A stretch of DNA of 64,000 bases from Brachyspira sp. SAP_772. GTDB taxonomy: Bacteria > Spirochaetota > Brachyspiria > Brachyspirales > Brachyspiraceae. Position numbers and translations under genes: made by a program. Below, in pieces: positions 9,401-18,379 of this stretch. The notes beneath the pieces are model-generated. The model was given only the letters and a program-made list of their open reading frames with translations, searched no databases and was not told the origin of the DNA. The DNA is taken from positions 602,875-666,874 of the forward strand of contig NZ_VYIX01000002.1 of NCBI RefSeq assembly GCF_009755885.1, written 5' to 3'. Positions within the stretch are counted from its first letter, which is position 1. Each line of letters opens with the position of its first letter.

Positions 9401-9481
9401 TTCTTTTTCCCGCCTTCGCACCCACAGGCACTCCCGTTGGTCGCTGTGCGGACTTCGTCAAAAGAACCAAAAAGTGCAAGT
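9401..9481 (+). repeat. Solo right-hand (B-type) hairpin repeat inside the glycerol cluster
   Basis: GC-rich hairpin block in AT-rich DNA. It runs from TTCTTTTTCCCGCC through a CGCAC/GTGCG inner stem to GAACCAAAAAGTGCA. The same block recurs near 15.9, 29.2, 31.2 and 33.5 kb. Here it separates two genes of one apparent operon (gap 9343-9549), so it may lower or end read-through. No left-hand (A-type) half is present. Confidence 0.75.
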
Positions 9482-9549
9482 GTAAAATTAGTGCAAACCA
9501 CACTAATCTTGTTTTATATATAAAAATATATTATACAAAATACTAACTA

Positions 9550-10989
9550 TTATAAAGCTTCCTTGTCATAGCCAATAACTATTTCAGAACCCTTACCGCA
9601 TTTTGTAATAGTTATAGGTGAAACATTAAGCTCCCTAGCCAAAATCTCTATTATCTTAGGAGAACAGAAACCGCCCTGACATCTTCCAAGCCCAGCACGT
9701 ACACGCCTTTTAACTCCGTCAATAGATTTTGCTCCTATTGGGCTCTTTATAGCTTCTACTATTTCGCCCTCTGTAACCTTCTCGCATCTGCAAATAATAT
9801 GTCCGTATAAAGGATTTTCTTTTATAAGTTTATTTTTCTCTTCATTAGAAAGAGCATTAAAATGAGTAATTCCTTTTCTCTTTTCTATAAAGTTTTCTTT
9901 TTTCTCAAAGTTTCCTTTTTTGCTTACAATATCTGCAACCATAACCCCAATAGCAGGTGAAGAAACAAGTCCGGGAGATTCTATTCCAGCACAGTCAAAA
10001 AATCCCTCGCAGTCTTCAATTTCTTTAATGATAAACTCATGATTATCCTCATGAGGACGAAGCCCGCAGAAAGAAGTAATAACTTTATTGTAAGGAATAT
10101 TTTTTACTGTCATTTTGGATTTTTCTATAATTTGTGTAAGCCCTTCAGCGGTTGTGTTTAAACCTTCTTTGTCTTCTATATCAATTGCAGTAGGCCCAAG
10201 CATTATATTGCCATGAGCTGTTGGAGTAACCAAAATACCTTTACCTAGTTTTGTAGGCAAAGCAAATATTGTAGAAGTAACAAGATTATCAACTTCCTTA
10301 TCAAGTAAAATATAATCTCCTCTTCTAGGGGTGATATGTATTTTGTTTTTACTCATCATATTATGAAACTTATCAGCATAAACACCCGCAGCATTTACAA
10401 CATATTTTGCTTTTATAGTGCCGTTATTAGTTTCTACTTCAAAAGTGCCGTCAGAAAGTTTTTTGATATTAATTACTTCTGTGTAAAACTTAAACTCTAC
10501 ACCATTTGCATGAGCATTTTCAGCATAAGCAATATTTAATATAAAAGGGTCAACTATACCTCCAGTAGGAGCATACAAAGCCGCACATACATTATCATTA
10601 AGATTAGGCTCTTTTTTGTGAACCTCTTCTCTGTTTAATATTTGAAGCCCTTCAACTCCGTTTTTTATTCCTCTTTCGTATATTACTTTTAAATTAGGAA
10701 TATCCTCTTCATTGGTGCATACCACCAAAGAACCATTCTGTCTAAAAGGCACATCAAGGTCTTCTGCTATTTTTTTCATCATCTTATTTCCTAAAACATT
10801 TAATTTAGCCATAAGAGAACCATTAGCAGCATCAAACCCAGCATGCACTATTCCGCTATTAGATTTTGAAGTGCCTGAGCAAACATCTTCCCCCCTCTCA
10901 ACAACGCATATATTAGCCTTATATCTTGAAAGCTCACGTGCTGAAGAAGTACCAGAAACACCCGCACCTATAATTAGTACATCATACAT
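9550..10989 (-). CDS. FAD-dependent glycerol-3-phosphate dehydrogenase/oxidase-like protein with BFD-type Fe-S domain
   Basis: About 479 residues. The DAO-type FAD domain starts with DVLIIGAGVSGTSSARELSRY. The C-terminus carries a BFD-like [2Fe-2S] domain with CRCEKVTEGEI and, about 35 residues later, GRCQGGFCSP. This combination is typical of GlpA/GlpO-like proteins in anaerobes that oxidise glycerol 3-phosphate to dihydroxyacetone phosphate. Neighbours glpF and glpK upstream support that role. I chose the ATG at 10989: an ATG nine bases earlier is only 2 bases from the GAGG site, whereas 10989 has normal spacing. Whether the electron acceptor is O2 (making H2O2) or a partner flavoprotein cannot be seen. 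Confidence 0.87.
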   Translation of the reverse strand: MYDVLIIGAGVSGTSSARELSRYKANICVVERGEDVCSGTSKSNSGIVHAGFDAANGSLMAKLNVLGNKMMKKIAEDLDVPFRQNGSLVVCTNEEDIPNLKVIYERGIKNGVEGLQILNREEVHKKEPNLNDNVCAALYAPTGGIVDPFILNIAYAENAHANGVEFKFYTEVINIKKLSDGTFEVETNNGTIKAKYVVNAAGVYADKFHNMMSKNKIHITPRRGDYILLDKEVDNLVTSTIFALPTKLGKGILVTPTAHGNIMLGPTAIDIEDKEGLNTTAEGLTQIIEKSKMTVKNIPYNKVITSFCGLRPHEDNHEFIIKEIEDCEGFFDCAGIESPGLVSSPAIGVMVADIVSKKGNFEKKENFIEKRKGITHFNALSNEEKNKLIKENPLYGHIICRCEKVTEGEIVEAIKSPIGAKSIDGVKRRVRAGLGRCQGGFCSPKIIEILARELNVSPITITKCGKGSEIVIGYDKEAL

Positions 10990-11082
10990 AATATACATTT
11001 CCTCTATTATTACATTATTATATTACATTATTAAAAAACGATTATTATTAATATTATTAATTTAGAATTAAATAATAAAAAA

Positions 11083-12582
<1,500 letters not shown>

Positions 12583-12602
12583 TTATAAATTATTTTAAAT
12601 TA

Positions 12603-13343
12603 TTATTTTTTAGAAAATATATTTCCTATTGTAACATCATAAACGATAGCTCCAAATATTCCCCCTACTATTGGTCCTATTATTGGTACTATCCAAACAT
12701 TACTGCCGTCTGTAAGCCCATTGTTTTTAAAACCTACTAAAACAGCAAAAAGTCTAGGTGCTAAGTCGCGTGCAGGATTAATAGCATAACCATGCATAAA
12801 TCCAAATGACATACCTATAGCTACTATTATAAGACCAACTATTATAGGTCCTAAATTAGCACCAGCAGGCGTATTGTTAGCATCACCTGTGGCAAGTATT
12901 AGAAATACTAAAAGAAATGTTCCTACAACTTGATCTATAAATCCGTATAAAAAACCGGGAACTGCTGGGAAAGTAGTAAATACCCCTGCAGTATTCTCAA
13001 GATTAGGATCAACCTCTATCCATTTTCCATAATAAACAGCAAATACTATAGCAGCTCCAATAAAAAACCCTATCATCTGTGCTAATATATAATACCAAAC
13101 TTTAGACCATTGAAACCTTCCTGTTGCAGCTAATGCAAGTGTAACAGCAGGATTTAAATGAGCACCGCTTATTTTACCAGAAGCATATATACCAAATGTA
13201 ACAGCAAGTCCCCAAGCTATATGTATATTAATAGGAGCACCATTGTTTCCTACAACTACAGATGCTACAACTCCGCATCCAAATAATGCTATAAACATAG
13301 AGCCAATTATTTCTGCTAAAAATTCTGATTTCTTAGTGTACAT
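12603..13343 (-). CDS. glpF: Glycerol uptake facilitator (aquaglyceroporin)
   Basis: Inner-membrane MIP-family channel of 246 residues with six transmembrane segments and both NPA half-helices: SGAHLNPAVTLAL and GYAINPARDLAPRL. The Asp after the second NPAR, as in E. coli GlpF, marks the glycerol-conducting branch rather than a water-only aquaporin. It lies between rubrerythrin (23-base gap) and glpK, in one transcription unit. It lets glycerol diffuse in, where GlpK traps it. Confidence 0.95.
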   Translation of the reverse strand: MYTKKSEFLAEIIGSMFIALFGCGVVASVVVGNNGAPINIHIAWGLAVTFGIYASGKISGAHLNPAVTLALAATGRFQWSKVWYYILAQMIGFFIGAAIVFAVYYGKWIEVDPNLENTAGVFTTFPAVPGFLYGFIDQVVGTFLLVFLILATGDANNTPAGANLGPIIVGLIIVAIGMSFGFMHGYAINPARDLAPRLFAVLVGFKNNGLTDGSNVWIVPIIGPIVGGIFGAIVYDVTIGNIFSKK

Positions 13344-13366
13344 AATATATAACCCCCATAAAATAT

Positions 13367-13864
13367 TTAATTGATTCCGCCAACTCTATATTGTTCGCAT
13401 ACTGGACATCTCTTTGGTGCTTTAGCCTCTGTATGTATATATCCGCATTTTTTACATTGCCATTTTGATACTTCATTAGCTTTTTCTCCTAAGAAGTTTT
13501 CAAACATCTTTTTATGTCCTTCTTCTATTTTTGCTACATGTTCAAAGAGAATAGCTATATCATTAAATCCCTCTTCTTTTGCAGTTTTTGCAAAGTTTAA
13601 ATACATTTCTTCAGATTCATAAGTTTCTCCTGCAATTGCATCTTTAAGATTTTCATCTTTAGATAAAATTCCATGATAGCGTTCAAACCATAATTTTCCA
13701 TGTTCCTGTTCATTTCTTGATGCCTTCTCAAAAGCTAATGCCAAACACTCCATTCCTTCTTCTCTTGCCTTTTCAGCATAATATATATATTTGCACCTTG
13801 CCATTGCTTCACCAATAAAGGCTGTTTTTAAGTTTTCACTAGTCTTCGAGTTTTTTAAATCCAT
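13367..13864 (-). CDS. rbr: Rubrerythrin
   Basis: Cytoplasmic non-haem iron peroxidase of 165 residues that reduces H2O2 in anaerobes. The di-iron four-helix part shows Glu/His ligand sets at E19, E52/H55, E80 and E115/H117 (motifs NEQEH and KIEEGHKKMF). The C-terminal rubredoxin-like domain has C137/C140 (CKKCGY) and C153/C156 (CPVC). It is the first gene of the run leading into glpF, glpK and the GlpO-like flavoenzyme, so peroxide defence is tied to glycerol oxidation. An AGGAGG ribosome site lies just upstream, and a TATACT box is visible near 13905 on the minus strand. Confidence 0.94.
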   Translation of the reverse strand: MDLKNSKTSENLKTAFIGEAMARCKYIYYAEKAREEGMECLALAFEKASRNEQEHGKLWFERYHGILSKDENLKDAIAGETYESEEMYLNFAKTAKEEGFNDIAILFEHVAKIEEGHKKMFENFLGEKANEVSKWQCKKCGYIHTEAKAPKRCPVCEQYRVGGIN

Positions 13865-14181
13865 ACTATTATTATCCTCCTAAAATATTAATATTTCATA
13901 TTTAATAGTATAGAAATTTTATTACCGAAATAAATATTCATGCACAAAAAATGATTTTTTTATTGTTTTTTATTTACAAAGAAAATTGAAAAATAATGAC
14001 AGTTAAATATAAATATACGTAACTATGGTATTGTTTATTTAAATAGAATTTAGGCAGAATTTAATTAAAAACTGATATAAAAATACATTTAGTATTATTA
14101 TGTCTATAAATATACGTATACGTAGTATAGCTATAATAGTGAAATAGTTTTAAAATGAAAATTATACATTTTATACATTTT
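13865..14181. promoter_or_regulatory. Upstream region of the rbr-glp cluster with a repeated 13-bp box
   Basis: No gene in this AT-rich stretch. The 13-mer ATAAATATACGTA occurs at 14009-14021 and again at 14106-14118 in the same orientation, 97 bp apart. The second copy overlaps a palindrome TATACGTATA. CG-containing words are rare in this AT-rich spacer, so the repeat stands out. It could be a regulator site for the rubrerythrin/glycerol operon; that is inference. Confidence 0.4.
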
Positions 14182-14325
14182 TCAACTTTTCTTCTTCTTG
14201 CAGCAGCATTCTTTGGATTCTCCCGAGCAGCCACATTCCTTCTTTACTATTTTCTTCCTTAACGAAAAAAACATTATTATTATTGCTAACAGTATTATTA
14301 TCGGTATTGCTATTATATCTATCAT
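14182..14325 (-). CDS. FeoB-associated-type Cys-rich membrane protein (47 residues)
   Basis: Short gene read by hand. The protein has one hydrophobic helix at residues 4-20 (a run of Ile, Leu, Ala and Met), a basic stretch, then a Cys-rich tail with C31, C33 and C40-C42 (ECGCSG, ECCCKKKK). This is the layout of the FeoB-associated Cys-rich membrane protein family, small inner-membrane proteins usually coded by ferrous-iron transporter genes. No feoA or feoB is in the window. The chosen ATG has GGAG 11 bases upstream; an earlier in-frame ATG at 14355 would add 10 residues. A longer ORF in another frame here looks spurious. Confidence 0.72.
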   Translation of the reverse strand: MIDIIAIPIIILLAIIIMFFSLRKKIVKKECGCSGESKECCCKKKKS

Positions 14326-14425
14326 TATTAAATAGGCTCCTATATTTGTTAGCATATTCTAACAAAATATAAAAACTTGTCAATATATAAATAAAATTTT
14401 TACAACATTTACACACAATAAACAT

Positions 14426-14454
14426 TTTACTATTTTTTAAATTAGTAGTATAAT
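14426..14454 (+). promoter_or_regulatory. Putative serS promoter
   Basis: TTTACT (14426-14431) and a perfect TATAAT (14449-14454) with 17-bp spacing, about 30 bases before the serS start. By-eye match only. Confidence 0.55.
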
Positions 14455-14485
14455 TAACATAAATTTTTATTTAAGGATTTTTATT

Positions 14486-15766
14486 ATGATAGATGTAAAA
14501 TTAATAAGAGAGAACATTGAATTAGTAGAAGAGAATTTAAGAAAGAGGAGGAGCAAAGTTTCTCTTGACAAATTAAAAGCTTTAGAGCATGAGAGATTAA
14601 ACCTTTTAAAAGAAGTAGAACAAGATAGAGCAAAGAAAAATGAATCTTCAAAAAAAGTCGGTGAATATATGAAAGCTGGCAAGAAAGAAGAGGCTGAAAA
14701 AATAAAAGAAGAAATGAAAGCCTTCACTGAATCCTTAAATAAAAAAGAAGAAAAATTAACAGAATTGGAAGAAGCTGTTAATAATGAAATACTTTATTTA
14801 CCTAATATGCTTTCTGAAGATGTACCTGATGGTGATGATGAGCATGCTAATAAAGAAATAATAAGATGGGGAGAGCCTCGCAAGTTTGATTTTGAAGTGA
14901 AAGACCATGTGGATATAGCTTTAGGGCTTGATATACTTGACATTGAAAGAGCTGTAAGAATGGCTAGAACTCGTTTTTCACTTATGAAAGGAAAGGGTGC
15001 TGCATTAGAGAGAGCATTGATTAACTTTATGCTTAAGAAACACACAAGCGAGCATGGTTATACAGAATATGTGCCTCCTATGCTTGTTAATGGCAGAACT
15101 ATGACAGGTACTGGTCAGCTTCCAAAGTTTGAAGAGGATTTATTTAAAACTACAGATGACCCTGCTTTATACCTTATACCTACTGCTGAAGTTCCTCTTA
15201 CAAACATATACAGAGAAGAGATTATACCTGAGAATATGCTTCCATTATATTGTACTGCTTATACACCATGTTTCCGTTCTGAGGCTGGTTCTTATGGTAA
15301 GGACATGAGAGGTTTAATAAGACAGCACCAATTTGACAAAGTTGAACTCGTAAAAATATGTGCTGCTGACAAGTCTAAAGAAGAACATGAGAAAATGCTT
15401 AAAGATGCTGAGAGTATTTTACAGGCATTAGAATTACCTTATAGAGTGGTTGTTCTTTCTTCTGGAGATATAGGAAATGCTGCATACAAAACTTTTGATA
15501 TAGAAGTTTGGCTTCCTTCACAAAACATGTACAGAGAAATTTCAAGTGTAAGTAACTGTTGGGATTATCAGGCAAGAAGGATGCAAATGAGAACTAGAAG
15601 AAACGGCAAAACTGAATTAGTACATACATTAAACGGTTCTGGTATTGCTGTTGGAAGAACTTGGATAGCTATACTTGAAAATTATCAGCAGGCAGACGGA
15701 AGCGTAATAATTCCAGATGCTTTAAGACCATTTACAGGGTTTGACAAGATAGAGAAGCCTAATTAA
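14486..15766 (+). CDS. serS: Seryl-tRNA synthetase
   Basis: Class II aminoacyl-tRNA synthetase of 426 residues that charges tRNA-Ser (and tRNA-Sec if present). An N-terminal coiled-coil arm rich in Lys and Glu spans about residues 1-100. The catalytic core has PTAEVPLTN, motif 2 with CFRSEAGSYGKDMRG, and motif 3 with NGSGIAVGRTWIAILE. Length is standard. It stands alone between its own promoter and a strong terminator. An AAGGA ribosome site precedes the ATG. Confidence 0.97.
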   Translation: MIDVKLIRENIELVEENLRKRRSKVSLDKLKALEHERLNLLKEVEQDRAKKNESSKKVGEYMKAGKKEEAEKIKEEMKAFTESLNKKEEKLTELEEAVNNEILYLPNMLSEDVPDGDDEHANKEIIRWGEPRKFDFEVKDHVDIALGLDILDIERAVRMARTRFSLMKGKGAALERALINFMLKKHTSEHGYTEYVPPMLVNGRTMTGTGQLPKFEEDLFKTTDDPALYLIPTAEVPLTNIYREEIIPENMLPLYCTAYTPCFRSEAGSYGKDMRGLIRQHQFDKVELVKICAADKSKEEHEKMLKDAESILQALELPYRVVVLSSGDIGNAAYKTFDIEVWLPSQNMYREISSVSNCWDYQARRMQMRTRRNGKTELVHTLNGSGIAVGRTWIAILENYQQADGSVIIPDALRPFTGFDKIEKPN

Positions 15767-15786
15767 TGTTTTAACAAGAAGCTAAT

Positions 15787-15820
15787 AAGTGTAAGTCCTA
15801 ATTAGGGCTTGCACTTTTTT
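15787..15820 (+). terminator. Intrinsic terminator of serS
   Basis: A 12-bp stem (arms AAGTGTAAGTCC and GGGCTTGCACTT, with two G-U pairs as plus-strand RNA) is followed by a run of six T. It lies 20 bases after the serS stop. Confidence 0.82.
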
Positions 15821-15854
15821 ATTGCATCAAAAGTTTATAGAATTTTTTTATCAT

Positions 15855-16023
15855 TATTTTCCCGCATTACGCTGTGCGGACTTCGTCAAAGAACCAAAAA
15901 GTGTATTTTTAATAACATCAATATGCCAACTATAAAAGGTTTCATTTTTGTTATTATATAATAATATATTTATAAACTAATTATAGTTTTTTATTTTCAT
16001 CAACTTTTTTCGTTAAAAAGTTG
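15855..16023 (+). repeat. B-type repeat fragment and a CAACTTTTT/AAAAAGTTG hairpin
   Basis: 15855-15905 is a shortened B-type repeat (CCCGC, then GTGCGGACTTCGTCAAAG, then AACCAAAAAGTG). 16001-16023 is a separate hairpin CAACTTTTT / AAAAAGTTG with a short loop, matching the one at 31705-31731 and the outer stem of full B elements. Nothing else is seen in the 303-base gap between serS and the next gene. Confidence 0.65.
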
Positions 16024-16069
16024 CAAAAAAACAATTTGCTAAATTATATATATTGAGGTTAATAATCCT

Positions 16070-17851
16070 ATGGAAATAAATGAAAGTTTATTAAAAATAT
16101 TAAATCTAATAGAAGAAAAACTAAAAAAAGAAGAATTTCAAGAAGCTTTAACTATTTGTACAGAACAAATAAAAATTAATAAACCAATGTTAGCACTATT
16201 TTTCTATAGAGGAAAATGTTATTATTATCTTGGACTAAAAAAAAATCATTCTGAATATTTCCAATTAGCTATTAAAGATTTTGATTATTCTTTACATTTA
16301 CTAAATAATACAGAAAGTAATTATACTGTTAAACATAATGAAATCTGTTTGTACAGAGGTCTAGCTAATATTCAATTAAAAAATTATGTAAATTCAATAA
16401 AAGATTTTTCAGAAATTATTAATATTGATAATTATAATATATCAGCACATTTTTATAGAGGACTATCATATTATAATTTAGGTTTAGCAAATAATAATGA
16501 AAGCTCTAAAACACATTTTGAATTAGCATTAAAAGACTTTAATAAAATATTAGAAATGGATTTTGAAAATGGATTTGATTATTACAACACATATTATAAT
16601 AGAGGACTTGTCAATGGCTCTTTGAATAATTTAGAGGAATCAATAATTGATTTTAATAAAGCTGTTGAATATGGTGCAAATATTAATTATGAACAAATTT
16701 ATTATAATCGTGCTGTATCATATTTTAGATTAACTTTAAATACAAAAAAGAATTATATAATATATTATAATGAATTTATAAAAGATATAAATAAAGCAAT
16801 AATATTAACTGATGAAAAATATAAATATTATTATTATAAATTTATATTTCATTTTTATTTAGCTTTATATAAAGATGATAATTTTCATTTTTTCTACAAT
16901 AATTTTTTAGATGACTTTAATTTTGCTTTAAAATGTGAAAAATCAAATGAATGTGAACTTTATATTAATAAAGGAATATTTTATTATTATTTAGGATTGA
17001 AATATAAAAATAATGAATATTTTAACTTAGCTGTAGAAAATTTTAATAACATATTAAATTTAATCAATAAAAATGCTAATCAATATCTATATAATAATAT
17101 TCCTAATTATGCACGTTCATACTATTACATTGGATTATCTTATTTTCAATTAAAAAATTATAAAAAAGTTATTAATATAACTAATAATTTAAAAAAATAT
17201 AAATTAATATATGAAAATATGTTGGAAATAAATAATGCTCAAATAGATTCTCTGTTAATAATAAATAACAAAAAATTAGAATCTAAAAAATTTCAAAATC
17301 AAATTTTATCTTTATATAAAGAGACTATAAAATTATATGATAATGTAAAATATGATAATACTAATTCTTTAACAACATTTAATATTATATTGTCAATTAC
17401 AGATAAATTGAATTCATTAAAAATAGATAATTTTAAAAAAATAGATTTTATAAAAAATTTTGAATATATAACTAATTTGATTTTGAAAACTCATTTCAAT
17501 ATAAAATATCATTATAAAATAGAGAATAATAGTTTATATAATTACACAAGAGTTAATAAAAATATATTAAGAAGTATATTAAATAATACTTTATGGTGCA
17601 GTAATACAAAAGAATTTAATGATCCTGTTGATCCATGTATTAGAAATTTGAGAAAAGAAAAACAAAACCAATTTTATGATTATTTATTAGAAAAAATAAA
17701 AGTAGCTTGTTTAACTACACATAATGATAATACTTTAATGTGGAGCCATTATGCTGATAAACATCAAGGTATATGTATTGAATATGATATTAATAATATT
17801 TATTATAAGAATAATATTATATTAAAAAAAATTGACTATAATAAAAAATGA
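16070..17851 (+). CDS. TPR protein with N-terminal half of a DUF2971 domain (interrupted by frameshift)
   Basis: 593 residues, no signal peptide. About residues 1-400 are tetratricopeptide-like repeats (recurrent YNRG, FYRGLSYYNLG and ALKDFNKILE phrases). From about residue 495 a DUF2971 domain begins: NILRSILNNTLWCSNTKEFND, then CLTTHNDNTLMWSHYAD and GICIEYDI. The frame stops at a TGA (17849-17851) right after an A6 run, in mid-domain. The rest of the domain continues in another frame from 17848. One extra A in the A6 tract would join both parts into a 700-plus-residue protein. TPRs usually bind proteins; the role of DUF2971 is not established. The gene is very AT-rich. Confidence 0.8.
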   Translation: MEINESLLKILNLIEEKLKKEEFQEALTICTEQIKINKPMLALFFYRGKCYYYLGLKKNHSEYFQLAIKDFDYSLHLLNNTESNYTVKHNEICLYRGLANIQLKNYVNSIKDFSEIINIDNYNISAHFYRGLSYYNLGLANNNESSKTHFELALKDFNKILEMDFENGFDYYNTYYNRGLVNGSLNNLEESIIDFNKAVEYGANINYEQIYYNRAVSYFRLTLNTKKNYIIYYNEFIKDINKAIILTDEKYKYYYYKFIFHFYLALYKDDNFHFFYNNFLDDFNFALKCEKSNECELYINKGIFYYYLGLKYKNNEYFNLAVENFNNILNLINKNANQYLYNNIPNYARSYYYIGLSYFQLKNYKKVINITNNLKKYKLIYENMLEINNAQIDSLLIINNKKLESKKFQNQILSLYKETIKLYDNVKYDNTNSLTTFNIILSITDKLNSLKIDNFKKIDFIKNFEYITNLILKTHFNIKYHYKIENNSLYNYTRVNKNILRSILNNTLWCSNTKEFNDPVDPCIRNLRKEKQNQFYDYLLEKIKVACLTTHNDNTLMWSHYADKHQGICIEYDINNIYYKNNIILKKIDYNKK

Positions 17852-18231
17852 AAAATTTTTATTTTTTAGAAAGTAGAATTAATACATTAATTGATATTAT
17901 TTTTATAGATGAAAATAGACATATAGAATATATTACTGATTTATTTACAGTAAAATCTAAAGAATGGGAATATGAAGACGAATATCGCATACTTTTTTAT
18001 GATGAAAAAAATGAAAATCCAAATGGAACACTTATTAATTTAGCAATAAAAAGTATTTGTTTCGGTGTAAAGACTTCAGATGATGATAAAGATCTTGTAT
18101 ACAATATAGTGAATTCAATTAATGAAAAAAGGCTTGATTATAACAATGATATAATTAAACTCTATCAGGCTGAACTTGATGACAATGAGCTTTTTAAGAT
18201 TAATATTAAGCCTTATGAACATAAAAGATAA
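17848..18231 (+). CDS. C-terminal half of the DUF2971 domain (frameshifted continuation)
   Basis: A 127-residue reading frame starting at an ATG that overlaps the upstream stop as ATGA. It contains the second part of the DUF2971 domain: SKEWEYEDEYRILFYDE and IKSICFGVKTS are typical of that half. No ribosome site precedes the ATG beyond A-rich sequence, so independent translation as a free half-domain is less likely than a frameshifted or phase-variable single gene. Translational coupling through the ATGA overlap remains possible. A hairpin repeat follows directly. Confidence 0.7.
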   Translation: MKNFYFLESRINTLIDIIFIDENRHIEYITDLFTVKSKEWEYEDEYRILFYDEKNENPNGTLINLAIKSICFGVKTSDDDKDLVYNIVNSINEKRLDYNNDIIKLYQAELDDNELFKINIKPYEHKR

Positions 18232-18241
18232 TTAATAATAA

Positions 18242-18310
18242 ATGCAGTTCTTTTGGTTCTTTTATACCAATAAAAGAACTGGGGGTGTGGGGGCTAGTCC
18301 CCACAAATAA
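18242..18310 (+). repeat. Solo left-hand (A-type) double-hairpin repeat
   Basis: Starts TGCAGTTCTTTTGG, then hairpin 1 (GTTCTTTTAT pairs with ATAAAAGAAC around ACCA), then hairpin 2 (GTGGGG pairs with CCCCAC around GCTAGT), ending CAAATAA. It lies between two convergent genes. Close relatives lie at 25.7, 28.7, 29.0, 31.3, 31.5, 31.8, 33.3 and 33.6 kb. Confidence 0.85.
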
Positions 18311-18322
18311 TTATTTAGATAC

Positions 18323-18356
18323 TAAAAAAGGCATGCATCATAAAATGCACGCCTTC
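18323..18356 (-). terminator. Intrinsic terminator of the MATE gene
   Basis: An 11-bp stem (18328-18338 with 18345-18355) whose one plus-strand mismatch becomes G-U on the minus strand, followed on that strand by a U-run. It lies 24 bases past the MATE stop. Confidence 0.78.
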
Positions 18357-18379
18357 AAAATAATTAGCTCTTATGTTTT

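Noticed and set aside
14171-14425. 84-codon reading frame on the minus strand between rbr and serS
   Set aside because: Low-complexity Asn run in its middle and no ribosome site; another frame of the same strand gives a coherent Cys-rich membrane protein.
18242-18310. A-type repeat as an ordinary rho-independent terminator
   Set aside because: No U-run follows either strand's hairpins, and copies sit upstream of promoters and inside operons as well as at gene ends.
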